DNA of 64,000 nt from Vitellaria paradoxa (taxonomy: Eukaryota > Streptophyta > Magnoliopsida > Ericales > Sapotaceae): positions 21,907,752-21,971,751 of the forward strand of contig CM034237.1 of the NCBI GenBank assembly GCA_019916065.1. Reading direction: 5' to 3'. Positions 1 to 10,242 of this stretch are shown in pieces (positions within the stretch are counted from its first letter, which is position 1; each line of letters starts with the position of its first letter). Under the pieces are notes generated by a model, which saw only the letters and a program-made list of their open reading frames with translations, did not search any database and was not told the DNA's origin. A program made the translations under genes and the position numbers.

Positions 1-2
1 TT

Positions 3-1640
3 AGACAAACTACCCCATCATGTATAGTCTTGCCCTTAAATAGGGGGAACTTCAACCTTAGGCCAGGAATTATCCAACTTCTTCCTACTTTCCATGGCCT
101 TGACTCTGAAAATCCCTACAACCATCTCAGGGAGTTTGAGGAAGTGAGCAACACGTGTATAGATCATAATGTCAATGAGGACGTAGTGCGTCTTCAACTC
201 TTCCCATTTTCCTTGAAGGACAAAGCTAAGTTTTGGCTTAATTCCCTTCATCCACGTTCTATTGGAACATGGCGTGAAATGCAAACTGAGTTTCTTAAGA
301 AATATTTCCCAACTCAGAAAACTCAGTACTATAGGCGACAGATTACCACTTTCTCTTGCAAACCTAATGAGAATTTCTGTCGAGCTGGGGAAAGGTTTAA
401 GGACCTCTTGATGGCTTGTCCTCACCATGGTTATGAATCATGGAGGTTAGTGAGCATCTTCCATGAATCCCTAACTACCAGTCTTAAGCAATTAGTTTCT
501 ACCATGTGCAATGGTACCCTGATCAATAAGATTGCGGAAGAGGCTATGGAATTCTTTGATATGGTGGCCGAGGATTCTAACGATTGGGAAATAGGACCAC
601 ATTCTTCTTTAGAGCATAGGAATCCCACATCTAGTGGTCAGTTGATGTTAAGTGAGAGGGACGATTTAAGTGCTAGGATATCTACCTTACAACATAAGTT
701 AGATTTCCTTGAACTTAAGAACAAAGAGAAGTTGGTGGAAACACAAGTGGTGTGTTAGGCATCTGACCAAGTAGGACATGATCCTAATTCATGTCCAGAG
801 CTTCCTTTGCTTAAGGAAGTAGCTTACGGTAATGCATATGTCAATAACACTCAGAACCGACCATTCCAAAATAGAGGTTAGGGTAACACTTCCTACCCAC
901 AAGGTGGGAATGTTAAGTTTTCAGGAGGAAATCAACATCTCAACGCTTACCCTCAGGGATGGAAAAATCCTCCAGGTTTGGGGTGGAAAAATGATAACCA
1001 AAGCCAATCATTCCAACTTTCCTTTTTACCACCACCCTAATATCAACAACCCAATCCTGTTGCATATCAACCTCCCCAGAAGAGATCCTTTGAGGAATCT
1101 ATTCAACAATTTATGCAACATCAAATGATGATCAATGATAACTTGGCTAGGTCCATAGATGATATCAGGGGCCAAGTTTCTAAGTTAACCCAGGCCATGA
1201 GTACCACTCAAAGTGGCAAGCTTCCTACACAACAATTTCCTAACCCTAAAGGCCAGGCAAACATGACTGAGTCCTCAACCTCGGGTGCCACCTCACATGA
1301 GCATGTTCAAGTTGTTACCACTCTATGGAGTAGTAAAATTATTCAAAAACCCAATGATCCTAGAGTCAATGCCACGAGTGAGAAGATAGAACCAAAAGTT
1401 GGTGAAGGGGTTGAAAAAGTGAGTGATGGAGAGGAAAAAGAAAAAGGGAAAGGGAAAGTAGAGGATGAGAGAAAGAATGGGGAAACTGAAAAAGAGAATG
1501 AGGAGGAACCTAGCGAGGGACCTATGGTTAGGCCAATTGACCACCCTGTTGAGTATATGCCTAGACTACCTTTTCCCCAGAGACTAGCAAAGGGCAAGAA
1601 TGAGATGTTGAATTTAGAAATTTACGAGACTTTCAAATAA
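3..1640 (+). pseudogene. gag: gag polyprotein region, E1 copy A
   Basis: Capsid-type gag that would form the cytoplasmic particle packaging element RNA. The frame enters from the window edge. The N-terminal part has the Athila-like phrase around FHGLDSENPY and HLREFEEV, followed by the plant Retrotrans_gag core (FPFSLKDKAKFWLNSL, then FLKKYFP and CPHHG). A glutamine- and asparagine-rich middle and a highly charged Lys/Glu stretch (about 1380-1520) follow. A complete CCHC zinc knuckle cannot be read. The frame is broken by TAG at 756-758, TAG at 879-881, TAA at 1038-1040 and TAA at 1638-1640. All four fit glutamine codons changed by one C-to-T step. It is non-functional as it stands. Confidence 0.88.
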
Positions 1641-2627
1641 GTGAGAATCAACATTCCATTACTTGAAGCCATTAAGCAAAATCCTTCCTATGCTAGATTT
1701 CTCAAGGATATGTGCACTGTGAAGAGGAAGCTCAATATCAAGGAAAAAGCCTTCTTGACAGAACAAGTGAGTGCCATACTCCAACTTGACACACCTCCTA
1801 AATATAAGGACCCTGGGTGTCCAACTATTTCATGCATCATAGGGAACCACATCATTGATAGAGCTCTACTTGACCTAGGTGCGAGTGTCAACCTTTTGCC
1901 TTATACTATTTACCAACAACTCGGCCTAGGTGAGCTGAAACTCACCAGAGTGACATTATAGTTAGCTGACCGTTCGGTCAAGATGCCCAGGGGTGTGGTG
2001 GAGCACGTATTAGTTCAAGTAGACAAATTCTACTTTCGAGTGGATTTTATCGTATTGGATACCCAACCAGTTCTTAACCCTACCCAATCAATTCCGGTCA
2101 TCCTTGGCAGACCCTTCCTTGCTACATCTAATGCTGTGATCAATTGTAGGAATGGGGTCATGAAACTTTCTTTTGGAAATATGACCATGGAAATGAATAT
2201 TTTTAGGGTAGGGAAGCAAATAGGAGAATATGAGGATATTAGGGAGGTAGACGTGATCTATACTTTGAGCGAGAAGTATTTTGAGCAGATTTACTTTGAG
2301 GACCCCTTAGAGCGTGCCTTAGCAAGGAGTGAGAGATGTGAAATGTTAGATGGGGAAAACTTTAGGGATATTGGAGAGTTTATAGGTGCTAGGGATGAGA
2401 TTATAGCAGTTAGTGGTTGGGTACCAATGTTTGAACCTATAGAGCCATCTGTGATAAAACCTAAGCCCTCAATTGAATGTCCTCCATGTCCTTCTAGGAA
2501 ACCCTTACCAAGTGAATTCAAGTATGCATTTCTGGGAGAGGGAGAGACATTTCCAGTAGTAGTGTCTGCAAGTTTAGAAAGAGCACAAGAAGAGAGATTG
2601 CTGGGAGTGTTGAAAGCCAATCGTTAG
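1641..2627 (+). pseudogene. aspartic protease region, E1 copy A
   Basis: In the same frame as gag. The active-site motif DLGAS is read at 1872-1886 within the context LLDLGASVNLLPY, typical of Athila-group retropepsins that process Gag-Pol. The flap and second conserved block (PVILGRPFLATSNAVI) lies at about 2095-2140. A linker rich in Glu and Pro then leads to RT. TAG at 1959-1961 and TAG at 2625-2627 interrupt the frame, both explicable as C-to-T at CAG. The active-site block is intact here but deleted in copy B. Confidence 0.85.
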
Positions 2628-2987
2628 GCTTTAGGGTGGACTATAGCAGATCTTCGAGGTATTAGCTCATTAGTATGTTCTCATCATTTATACCTTGAAG
2701 ATGATGCCAAACCGGTGAGGCAAATTCAACGAAGGCTAAACCCTAATATGAAAGAAGTTGTGAAAGGGGAGGTGCTTAAGTTGCTTGATGCGGGTATCAT
2801 TTACCCCATCTCTGACTCAAAGTGGGTGAGTCCCACTCAAGTAGTTCCTAAGAAATCCCGTGTCACTGTAGTTGAAAATGAGAAAGGAGAGTTAGTGCCA
2901 CAACGCACCCAAACTGGGTGGCGTATGTGCATTGATTATAGGCATTTGAATGTAGTGACCCGGAAAGACCATTTTCCACTTCCCTTC
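2628..2987 (+). pseudogene. reverse transcriptase N-terminal part, E1 copy A
   Basis: Begins after the TAG at 2625. It carries the Athila RT entry block (LEDDAKPVRQ, RRLNPNMKEVV, LLDAGIIYPISDS) and the palm start WRMCIDYRHLN. It stops abruptly at HFPLPF, where the S1 solo LTR is inserted; the last five bases, ccttc, are the target duplication. The remainder of RT resumes at 4783. There is one reading frame and no further stop in this part. Confidence 0.87.
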
Positions 2988-3474
2988 TGATTAGCATGCA
3001 TTATTGTACAATTAGATATATATTGAGCATGCTAATGATGAATTTACAGTTATTATTGGCGATGTGTTAGCGTGATTATCTCATTTCCATGCATTCTTGG
3101 TGTGTGTATATTTCAGGTGATATAATATGGTGTTTTTGGCCCAAACAACACCAAGGTTGCATGTGAGAAGGAGCCATCCCAAGGCATAAGATCGACTATC
3201 ATGGGTGCCAAGGAGAAGGAAGTGGTTTGAAGTTCAAAATAGTTGAAGTGGTGTGCAGTTGAAGTTCCAGCTCAACACCCTCTCAGTCTTCCAGCCATAA
3301 CTTTTTCGTCACAACTCGAAATGGTTCCATTCTTTTTGCGTTGGAAAGAAGACTCGAAGCCCTACGACTTTACTGGTTTAGCCGAAGCCTGAATCTGTCA
3401 TCTTCAATGTCAAAATTGCATCGGAAGTCAGGGACAGAAAGCTGTCAAAGAAAAACTGTTCACTGTAGTTGTAG

Positions 3475-3600
3475 ATGGGCGCCCCACCTAGACCCATGGG
3501 CGCCCCACCACAAGCATGGGCGCCCCACCTAGACCCATGGGCGCCCCTGAGGACCCTTGGGTGCCCCACTCTTCATCAGGTGGGCGCCCACAGAGAGAGA
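3475..3600. repeat. GC-rich TGGGCGCCC palindromic box cluster in S1
   Basis: Repeated short units containing gggcgccc, a perfect palindrome, spaced about 20 bp apart with CCACC or CCATG linkers. A further unit lies near 3656. It sits upstream of the TATA-like box, so it occupies the U3 enhancer or promoter position. Similar boxes occur in the L2 LTR family. Confidence 0.75.
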
Positions 3601-3742
3601 GTTCTGACTGCTGTTTTTGGCTATCTCTTTGAGGACTTCATCAAACACTTGTACCATGGGCGCCCATGAGGACTCTTCCAGCACAAGTTTAGAATAAGTT
3701 TAAGCTATGTTTTTACCTTTATGCCCTTGTAATATACGTTGA

Positions 3743-3750
3743 TATAAAAG
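3743..3750 (+). promoter_or_regulatory. TATA-like box of S1 LTR
   Basis: tataaaag lies about 755 bp into the LTR and just downstream of the GC-rich boxes, a plausible Pol II start for the original element. No transcript evidence is available. Confidence 0.5.
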
Positions 3751-4261
3751 GTTGAAAAGCTGATGTAGGAGGGGTCGAAACCCTACGCACTTCTTCTCCT
3801 TTTCTTAGTTTAGTTTAGATTAGGGTTACGATTTCGATTTCGCTTTGGATTGGATTGTTCAAGCTTAATTTCGACTTCACAATAAGATTTACGTGTAAGT
3901 TCTATTTGTTAATTTGTTTTAATCAGAATTTCATGTTCTTCGTGCTTTGTCTTCTATGTTCACTTCGTAGTATTTCGTAGACTTAGTTTGGATTAATTTG
4001 CTTTCGAAATTGTCTTAAACCTTTTTAATCTATTTCGTTTTCATATTCTGTTGCATGATGAAGATGTTTTTCTTTTCGAAATACTTTGTTCATGTTTTAG
4101 TAATGCTAGGCTAGGGTTTTCTTGGTTTTAACCTAGGAGTGTAATCGAATTGAAGAAGTTGAATTTGGATAGTTCAAACTAAACTGTGTTTATCTTTCGA
4201 ATAAAAACATAAGGCACATAATTCTAGATTAATTTTTGAAAACGAATTGCCCGTGATACAG

Positions 4262-4298
4262 TTGAACTTCGATTACGCTCGTGTAAATCGAAGGTCAA
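4262..4298 (+). other. inverted repeat (RNA hairpin candidate) in S1 R-U5
   Basis: Arms ttgaacttcgatt (4262-4274) and aatcgaaggtcaa (4286-4298) pair at 12 of 13 positions around an 11-nt loop. It occupies the same zone as the 25-nt-loop hairpins of the F1, E1 and N1 LTRs. Confidence 0.6.
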
Positions 4299-4782
4299 TT
4301 CCGTGTCTCGGTAATTTCGAACCTGATTTCAAAATCCTAGAATTGTGAGTTCTTTACAAAAAGGGTTTTTAACGCCAAATCTTCCGACCTAATATTACAG
4401 GTGTAAGAATTAGGTTGAGTTAACTATATATCCGAATTCAGCCCTTCGAGGATGTTACAGGACTAGGTTAAAGCTAAGTGTTTTAATTCACATAGTTTGT
4501 TTAAGTTTATAAATTGATTTTCTTTTGTAGTGCGTTCATCTTTCGTTTAATTCGTGTTGGAAATTCTCAAATTATTATTACAAATCTCTATTCAAAAACT
4601 TCAAAAAGATTGTTTTATTTGCTTCTTAAAATTTTTGCAAGTGCTTTTAAAACCAAGTTTTCCAAAATTTAGTCATACCCTTGCTCCCTGTGGAAGATGA
4701 CCTAGGACTCACCTAGACTAAACTCAACCGACCTCTTATACTTGAGAGTGAGCCACTACCAATTTAGAGAGCGGTCACCTTC

Positions 4783-7186
4783 CTAGACTAAGTGCTTGAG
4801 AGAGTAGCAGGTAGATCTTTCTATTGTTTTCTAGATGGGTATTCTGGGTACAATCAAGTGGAGATAGCACTAAAAGATCAAGAGAAGACCACCTTCACAT
4901 GCCCCTTTGGCACTTTTGTGTATAGACGCATGCCATTTGGGCTATGCAACGCACCTGCGACTTTTTAAAGGTGTGTAATGAGCATTTTTAGTGATATGGT
5001 CGAGAGATTCTTGGAGGTATTTATGGATGATTTCTCCATCTATGGAGACACATTCGATGAGTTCTTGATCAATCTTGAAAAGGTGCTAGTGCGATGTGAG
5101 GAGAGCAATTTAGTGCTCAACTGGGAAAAGTGCCACTTTATGGTACAACAGGGGATTGTTTTAGGACACATAGTGTCATGCTGTGGGATAGAGGTAGATA
5201 AAGCAAAAGTGGATATCATTCAAAATTTACCTACCCCTCGATGTGTGAAGGATGTTAGATCACTCCTTAGACATGCCGGCTTCTACCGGAGATTCATTCA
5301 ATCCTTCAGCTCTCTCGCCCATCCTCTTTGCTCATTATTGTCCAATGATGTTCCATTTGAATGGACAACATCATGCCAAGAGGCATTTGACCGGCTTAAA
5401 CAGTTGCTCACCATCGCTCTTATTATTCAAAGCCCGGATTGGTCCCTACCATTCGAGTTTATGTGTGATGCCAGTGATTTTGTGGTGGGTGCAATTTTAG
5501 GGCAAAGAAAAGAAGGGAAACCCTATGTCATTTACTACGCTAGCAAGACTCTAAATAAAGCTCAAATTAATTATACCACCACTGAGAAAGAGCTTCTAGC
5601 GGTAGTGTTTGCCCTTGATAAGTTTAGGTCATATTTGGTAGGTTCCCGTGTCACAGTGTTCACAGACCATGCGGCTTTGAAATACCTCCTTTCAACACAA
5701 GAGGCCAAACTTCGTCTGATTAGGTGGATACTCCTTCTCCAAGAGTTTGATTTGGAGATCAAGGACAAGAAAGGAGTTGAAAATGTGGTAGCTGACCATT
5801 TGTCTAGACTACCCCAACATGTGTCCAACTTTAGTGACCTACCAATCAATGAGCAATTCCCTGATGAACACCTCATGCATGTTAGCACTAACCTACCAGT
5901 CCAACCTCCTTGGTATGCGGACATTGCGAACTTCTTAGTGATCGGACAGATGCCCTCCCATTGGACCAAAGTCGATAAAGGTAAATTCTTACGAAAAGTG
6001 CGTAGTTTCTTTTGGGATGAACCATATCTCTACAAGTATTGCCCTGATCAGATTGTGAGACGTTGCATTCCCGAGAGCGAGGTACGTAGGGTCATTGAGT
6101 TTTGTCATTCTCTAGTATGTGGAGGTCACTTCTCCTCAAAGAAAACAGTCGCTAAGATCCTCCAAAGTAGATTTTATTGGCCCTCATTGTTAAGGGATGT
6201 TCATGATTATTGCCTTCGGTGTGATAGATGTCAACAGTTAGGAGCTCTAACCAAGTGTAATGAGATGCCTCAAAACCCTATAATCGTTTTGGAGATTTTT
6301 GATTGCTGGGGGATTGATTTTATGGGACAATTCCCTACATCTTTTGGATATGAGCACATACTGGTGGCCATTGATTATGTTTCTAAATGGGTGGAGGCCA
6401 TAGCAATTCGTACCAATGACCATCGAGTAGTGATAAAATTCTTAAAGGAGTACATTTTTTCGCATTTTGGGATGCCTCGAGATATCATTAGTGACCAAGG
6501 CAAACATTTTTGTAATCGGTCTGTCAGTGTATTGCTACGTAGTTATGGTGTGACCCATAAAGTAGGTACTGCGTGTCATCCTCAAAATAGTGGCCAAGTC
6601 GAATTAGCAAATAGGGAGATTAAGGGAATCTTAGACAAAACTGTTAACCTGACACGTAAAAATTAGTCTCTACGTCTTATCGATGCATTATAGGCATATA
6701 GAACGGCGTATAAGACAATTCTTGGCATGTCTCCCTATCGCCTTGTCTTTGGCAAGGCTTGTCACTTACCTGTAGAAATGGTGCATAGAGCTTATTGGGC
6801 GATTAGGCACTTCAATGAGAATTTGGATGATGCCGGTGTTTTTCGAACTTGAGGAATTGCGTAATGACGCTTTTGAGAATGCAAAGATCGCCAAGGCAAG
6901 AATGAAAGATTTACATGACAAACACATTTCTAGAAAATCTTTTCACATAGGCCAAAAAGTCTTGCTATACAACTCTCGTTTGCATCTCTTCTTGGGTAAG
7001 CTCCAATCAAGGTGGTACGGTCCTTTTACTATACTTTCCATCTCTGAACATGGTGTGTGTGAGGTTCACAACCCACGTAACAACACCACCTTCAAAGTTA
7101 ATGGACATCGCCTCAAACCATATTTAGAAAACTTTGTGGCCGAAATTGAAACTTGGGATCTTTTGGATCCCCCATCTTTCAATTAG
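4783..7186 (+). pseudogene. pol: RT C-terminal part, RNase H and integrase, E1 copy A
   Basis: After S1, RT resumes (FYCFLDGYSGYNQV, RMPFGLCNAPATF) with the catalytic aspartates in FMDDFSIYG. RNase H follows ([37 protein letters not shown]), with the D-E-D residues visible. Integrase has an HHCC-type finger (histidines near GGHFS, cysteines CLRCDRC), then the D,D,E core: [17 protein letters not shown] and ELANREIK. Stops are TAA 4789-4791, TAA 4966-4968, TAG 6664-6666 and TAG 6691-6693. The first two fit Gln codons and the last two fit Trp codons. A frameshift near 6850 moves the integrase tail (GQKVLLYNSRL to the end at 7186) to another frame in both copies. No chromodomain is seen. Confidence 0.9.
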
Positions 7187-8155
7187 AATGAGATTAGAAA
7201 GTAATTTTAATTGTATAATAGTAGGTTAGGATAGGTTTTATTTTGTCTTTAATTTAATTTTTTTTTTATTTTTGAGTCTAGACATTTTAAGTTTTTAAAT
7301 AGCTTAGCTAAGAGGGAGAAAATTCTGCTTGATGGTCCTGACCCCCTCTCTAAACGGTCGGGACCACAGTGTGTTGGCCGAGTACAATTTTGAGGGAGGG
7401 ACTTTCTGTGGTCCCAACCCCCAGCCGAGATGGTCGGAACCCTACGACTTTCAAAAGCCCCGATTCGGTCCATTCAAGCCCTACTTCATCTCTTCTAACT
7501 TCAAATTCTCTCAACCCAGTTCTCTCTACTCGGTGTTCTCCTTAAAAATAGGCATTCCCGACGGTTGATTCAGTTTTTTATACCCTTATTCTTCAAATAT
7601 AAGTCACCTGAGGTATGCTTCTTCACATGTTTTTGAATTTTAGATAGCTTCTTTGTTTATTACTCTTCATACCCGAGCTTCCAAGCTTTGAGGGTTCAGA
7701 TTTCTTGCGAAAAGAAGCTTTGTTTCAAGTTCCTAATAGAGGTAGGAAGTAATTAATTCATTTGAGTGAAATTTTTTCACTCTTCTCTTTCTTCCTACCC
7801 ATGGTTCACAAATGGGGTCCAGGGGTTCAAAAAAACCCTCCGATTTTGAGCTGATTTGCTGATTTTTACATTTTCTTTTGAGAATTTGTTAATTGAATTT
7901 ATGGTGGATGTTGCATGGCCACCACAATTGTTGAATGGACCCTTCTCGGGTGGATGATGTATGGCCACCTAGAGAATTAAATTTGTGAAATTTAGTTTGG
8001 GTAGATGATGTATGGCTACCTAATTTGTCTATCTTGCACACATTAGTTTTGATTCCAATGAACATCTTTCATTAGAACAGGCTCCTGAACTTGGGTGGAC
8101 ATAGGAATTGCATAGTTACTCATTGAATTTTTGTTTTTATATTTGTGTAGCTCCT
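7187..8155 (+). promoter_or_regulatory. internal promoter-like region, leader and intron ahead of the aORF
   Basis: No ORF of note. At 7331-7445 the stretch carries CTGTGGTCC/GGTCGGGACC boxes like those in the U3 of E1's own LTR (12177-12291). A candidate leader ends at 7612, followed by a plant-like 5' splice site (gag|gtatgc, GT at 7613-7614). A matching 3' splice site (tttgtgtag, AG at 8149-8150) lies five bases before the aORF ATG. N1 shows the same layout, with a consensus donor aag|gtatgt. This suggests that a subgenomic, spliced message carries the aORF. The promoter is inferred from motif similarity only. Confidence 0.55.
7903..8020 (+). repeat. three 21-bp hairpin repeats within the leader intron
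   Basis: Near-identical 21-mers at 7903-7923, 7949-7969 and 8000-8020 begin ggtgg and end ccacc in the first two; the third reads ggtag and ctacc. The stem is therefore kept by a paired change. Confidence 0.65.
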
Positions 8156-9292
8156 ATGCCCCCGAGAACTAAGAAACCGACAAATAGACAATTAGGGACC
8201 CCATCTTTTGATAGGAGTCGTTTCTGGAAAGAAGAGGTTGAAGAGAAATATAATAGTACATGGGGGAATAAATCAGTAGTAATTGAGCATTTTTGGCAGA
8301 TTGATCAGTTTAAGCATAGTGACTTCATGCTTGAACAAAATTTTGAAGGAAGGCAGTGGATTAATGTGGCAAAGTTTCATGCTTATTGTATAATTGATCT
8401 GGTTAAGGAATTTTTCACCAATTTCAAAGCAAACTCAATTATAAGGTGACGGGGTAGAGAACGTCTAATCAGTTGGGTAAGGGGAGTTGAAATTACCCTC
8501 ACACCTGATGACTTTGCTCTTATATTTCAGTTACCTCGAGTTGAAAATCCGGAATTCACTAATCCAGCTGAGGGTACTCCTCTATTTCCAACTGAGGGTA
8601 CTCCTCCATTTCCAACTGTGGTTTCAGAGATCTTCATAGAGGGTCAGGAATGGGGTGGTGAATATAGGAAACCTGCATCTGTGTTGAAAGATAAATACTG
8701 GGCGTTGCACTTGTTTTCTTGTTCCAACCTACTACCTCAAAACAAGACCGCTGATTGTACTCCCCTTAGAGCCAGACTTGTTTATACTATTGGGACTGCG
8801 ATGACAATCGATTTACCCTCATATCTTTGGCACCAAGTAGCCTATACCTGTGAGCACTCTGGAGCTCTAACAGCCTTACCCTTTGGCAGAGCACTAACAG
8901 AGATCTTTAGAAGGAAAGGAGCTCATATCACAGATGACCTACCCATAACCTTAGGACTTCAATCATTCAATATCACATCCTATGCTAAATCCAGAGGTTT
9001 GATATTAAAGAAGAAAAGGAGGGTAGAGGAATCTGAGGAAGAGGGTGAACCTTCACACACCCAAGAGGAACAAGAGGAGGTCACCAATGTTGAGTTGGCA
9101 AATCAGATTGGAGTTTTAGCTGAACGTATTAGTGTCATGGAGCAGAATCAAGAAGCTAATCACCACCTCCTGCTATGCATTCACCAAAGCCAGCAAACTC
9201 AAGGCCATCTCTTACAAAGTGTTTTGGATTATCTCAGAGAATCTCATCCACCCCCGCCTCCGCAGTTATGGACTTTATGTTTCTTTCTTTGA
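8156..9292 (+). pseudogene. aORF: putative plant transposon-domain protein, E1 copy A
   Basis: A 378-codon frame in the position where Athila-group elements carry their extra 3' gene. ATG at 8156 (MPPRTKK) was chosen because N1's intact homologue starts with the same MPPRTK and both follow a 3' splice site. The protein matches N1's over its full length. It has an NFEGRQW block, then VKEFF, then a WVRGVEITLTPDD segment typical of the 'putative plant transposon protein' family (Pfam Transposase_32, from memory). A KKKRR nuclear-signal-like cluster, an acidic stretch and a C-terminal coiled coil follow. There is no signal peptide or membrane segment, so it is not env-like. One in-frame TGA (8447-8449) replaces an Arg codon (CGA). 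The 24-bp tandem duplication at 8568-8615 is absent from N1. Confidence 0.75.
8568..8615 (+). repeat. 24-bp tandem duplication in the aORF
   Basis: Two copies (8568-8591, 8592-8615) differing at one base. They encode a repeated EGTP(L/P)FPT unit and preserve the frame. Confidence 0.85.
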
Positions 9293-9490
9293 GAGTTTAG
9301 GAGTGAACTTTTCTTTTTGTTTAATTTGTAATCCTAAAACTCTTTACTCACTTTTAACTACTAGGATATTTATATATTCTAGTTTGTGTTTGTTTTCCAT
9401 TTTATCTTATTTTTATGGATGTTACCTTGTGTTAAATTATAGGTTGTTTATGTTCTTAAATTTTATTTTCTTATTTTTTGCAAAGAACAG

Positions 9491-10039
9491 GTACTCCATC
9501 TATGGTCCAACTAACAATCAATGTAAACAATGGGAACTTAGTACCATAAGTAGGAAACATAAGTGGGATGTCATAATCCTTATATCTAGTGAGAGTAGCG
9601 AGTCTGAGAGTTCAGAGGTTGACTGGGAAGGGTGGCTTGAGGACTATTTCTTAGAAAGCAATTCATTACCCTTACCATATATATATCCACCACTGATGTT
9701 CATCACACCTAATCAATTAGATGACCAATGGTGGGATGAAGTTGACCTTCAACTTCTCTTAGATATGGAATGGGCTAAGGTAATTATAGCTGAGGAGTGG
9801 TTAGATGCACCCTCTTATGCCACAGACACCGACACTATAGAATGTGAAACAAGTTCTTTGTTTGAGTACTATGATATGCCACCCCTAGAAGACATCCTTG
9901 GAAATGAAAGTATTAACATGGAGTCTAGGGAGGGTGGTGATGTTTACAACGAACTGTACCAAGATGATAATTTTGCCACTTCATTGCAACTCCTTTTTGA
10001 GTATCATCCAACTTTTGATTCTATTGAAGACAACATGAG
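9491..10039 (+). CDS. ORF-B, acidic downstream exon, E1 copy A
   Basis: A 549-nt exon candidate bounded by a 3' splice site (pyrimidine-rich tract, then gaacag, AG 9489-9490) and a 5' splice site (gag|gtactc, GT 10040-10041). The open frame encodes an acidic, Trp-rich protein: a Ser/Glu run, then SNSLPLP, then WWDEVDLQLLLDMEW, then DAPSYATDTDT. The same order of motifs appears in N1's 16202-16746, where the exon is also about 549 nt, so the coding capacity is conserved. I do not recognise a family. It may be joined by splicing to the aORF, but a clear donor at the end of the aORF is not visible, so an independent ORF is also possible. Confidence 0.55.
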
Positions 10040-10126
10040 GTACTCCTTAACCTTTCCTTATCTTTTATGTTTATTTCATTTTGGTTATTCTTTTTATGAT
10101 TAAATTCATGTTCATAATCTTCTCAA

Positions 10127-10242
10127 TTTAGGTTGGGGGGTATATACATCATCCTCATCATGCTCATTGCACACACTACGCACCCACATATGCTTCTTAT
10201 TTTTCACATTGAGGACAATGTTCAGTTTAGGTTGGGGGGTAG
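10127..10242 (+). promoter_or_regulatory. internal polypurine-like tracts with TTGAGGACAATG motif
   Basis: tttaggttggggggt occurs at 10127-10141 and again at 10228-10242. The second is preceded by tcacattgaggacaatgt (10204-10221). The same composite block is present in N1 (15932-15982, minus) and in E2 (near 22150-22195, minus). It resembles the true PPT just before the 3' LTR and could act as an additional plus-strand primer. Confidence 0.5.

Larger units (their letters stand above)
2988..4777 (+). mobile_element. S1 solo LTR inside the RT gene of E1 copy A
   Basis: A 1790-bp unit starting TG and ending CA, flanked by the identical 5-bp duplication ccttc at 2983-2987 and 4778-4782. Outside it, RT coding resumes in register with known RT order. 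It has no primer site or coding capacity, so it is a solo LTR left by LTR-LTR recombination. Internal landmarks are GC-rich TGGGCGCCC boxes (3475-3600), a TATA-like tataaaag (3743-3750) and an inverted repeat (4262-4298). The end, after a 'ctccctgtgg...gacctaggactcacc' type block, resembles the LTRs of E1, F1 and N1. Its start is closest to the LTR at 60264-62016. Confidence 0.92.

Noticed and set aside
36..628. Minus-strand frames opposite gag (also 38593-39185)
   Set aside because: They mirror a clear gag frame on the + strand and have no motif of their own.
1323..1597. Hydrophobic or Ser/Phe-rich minus-strand frames opposite the Lys/Glu-rich gag tail
   Set aside because: The apparent membrane-like composition is just the antisense of purine-rich codons.
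3475..3600. CRISPR-like regular repeats
   Set aside because: Short palindromic boxes within a plant LTR, irregular spacers, no associated genes.
5571..5969. 132-codon minus-strand frame opposite RNase H
   Set aside because: Antisense shadow of conserved pol.
8156..9292. Calling the aORF an env gene
   Set aside because: Position fits, but there is no signal peptide, transmembrane helix or cleavage-site pattern, and the protein matches the putative plant transposon domain.
9132..9490. Extension of ORF-B upstream over 9132-9490
   Set aside because: Lies out of frame over the aORF end and then over an AT-rich stretch that looks like an intron; N1 does not share it.
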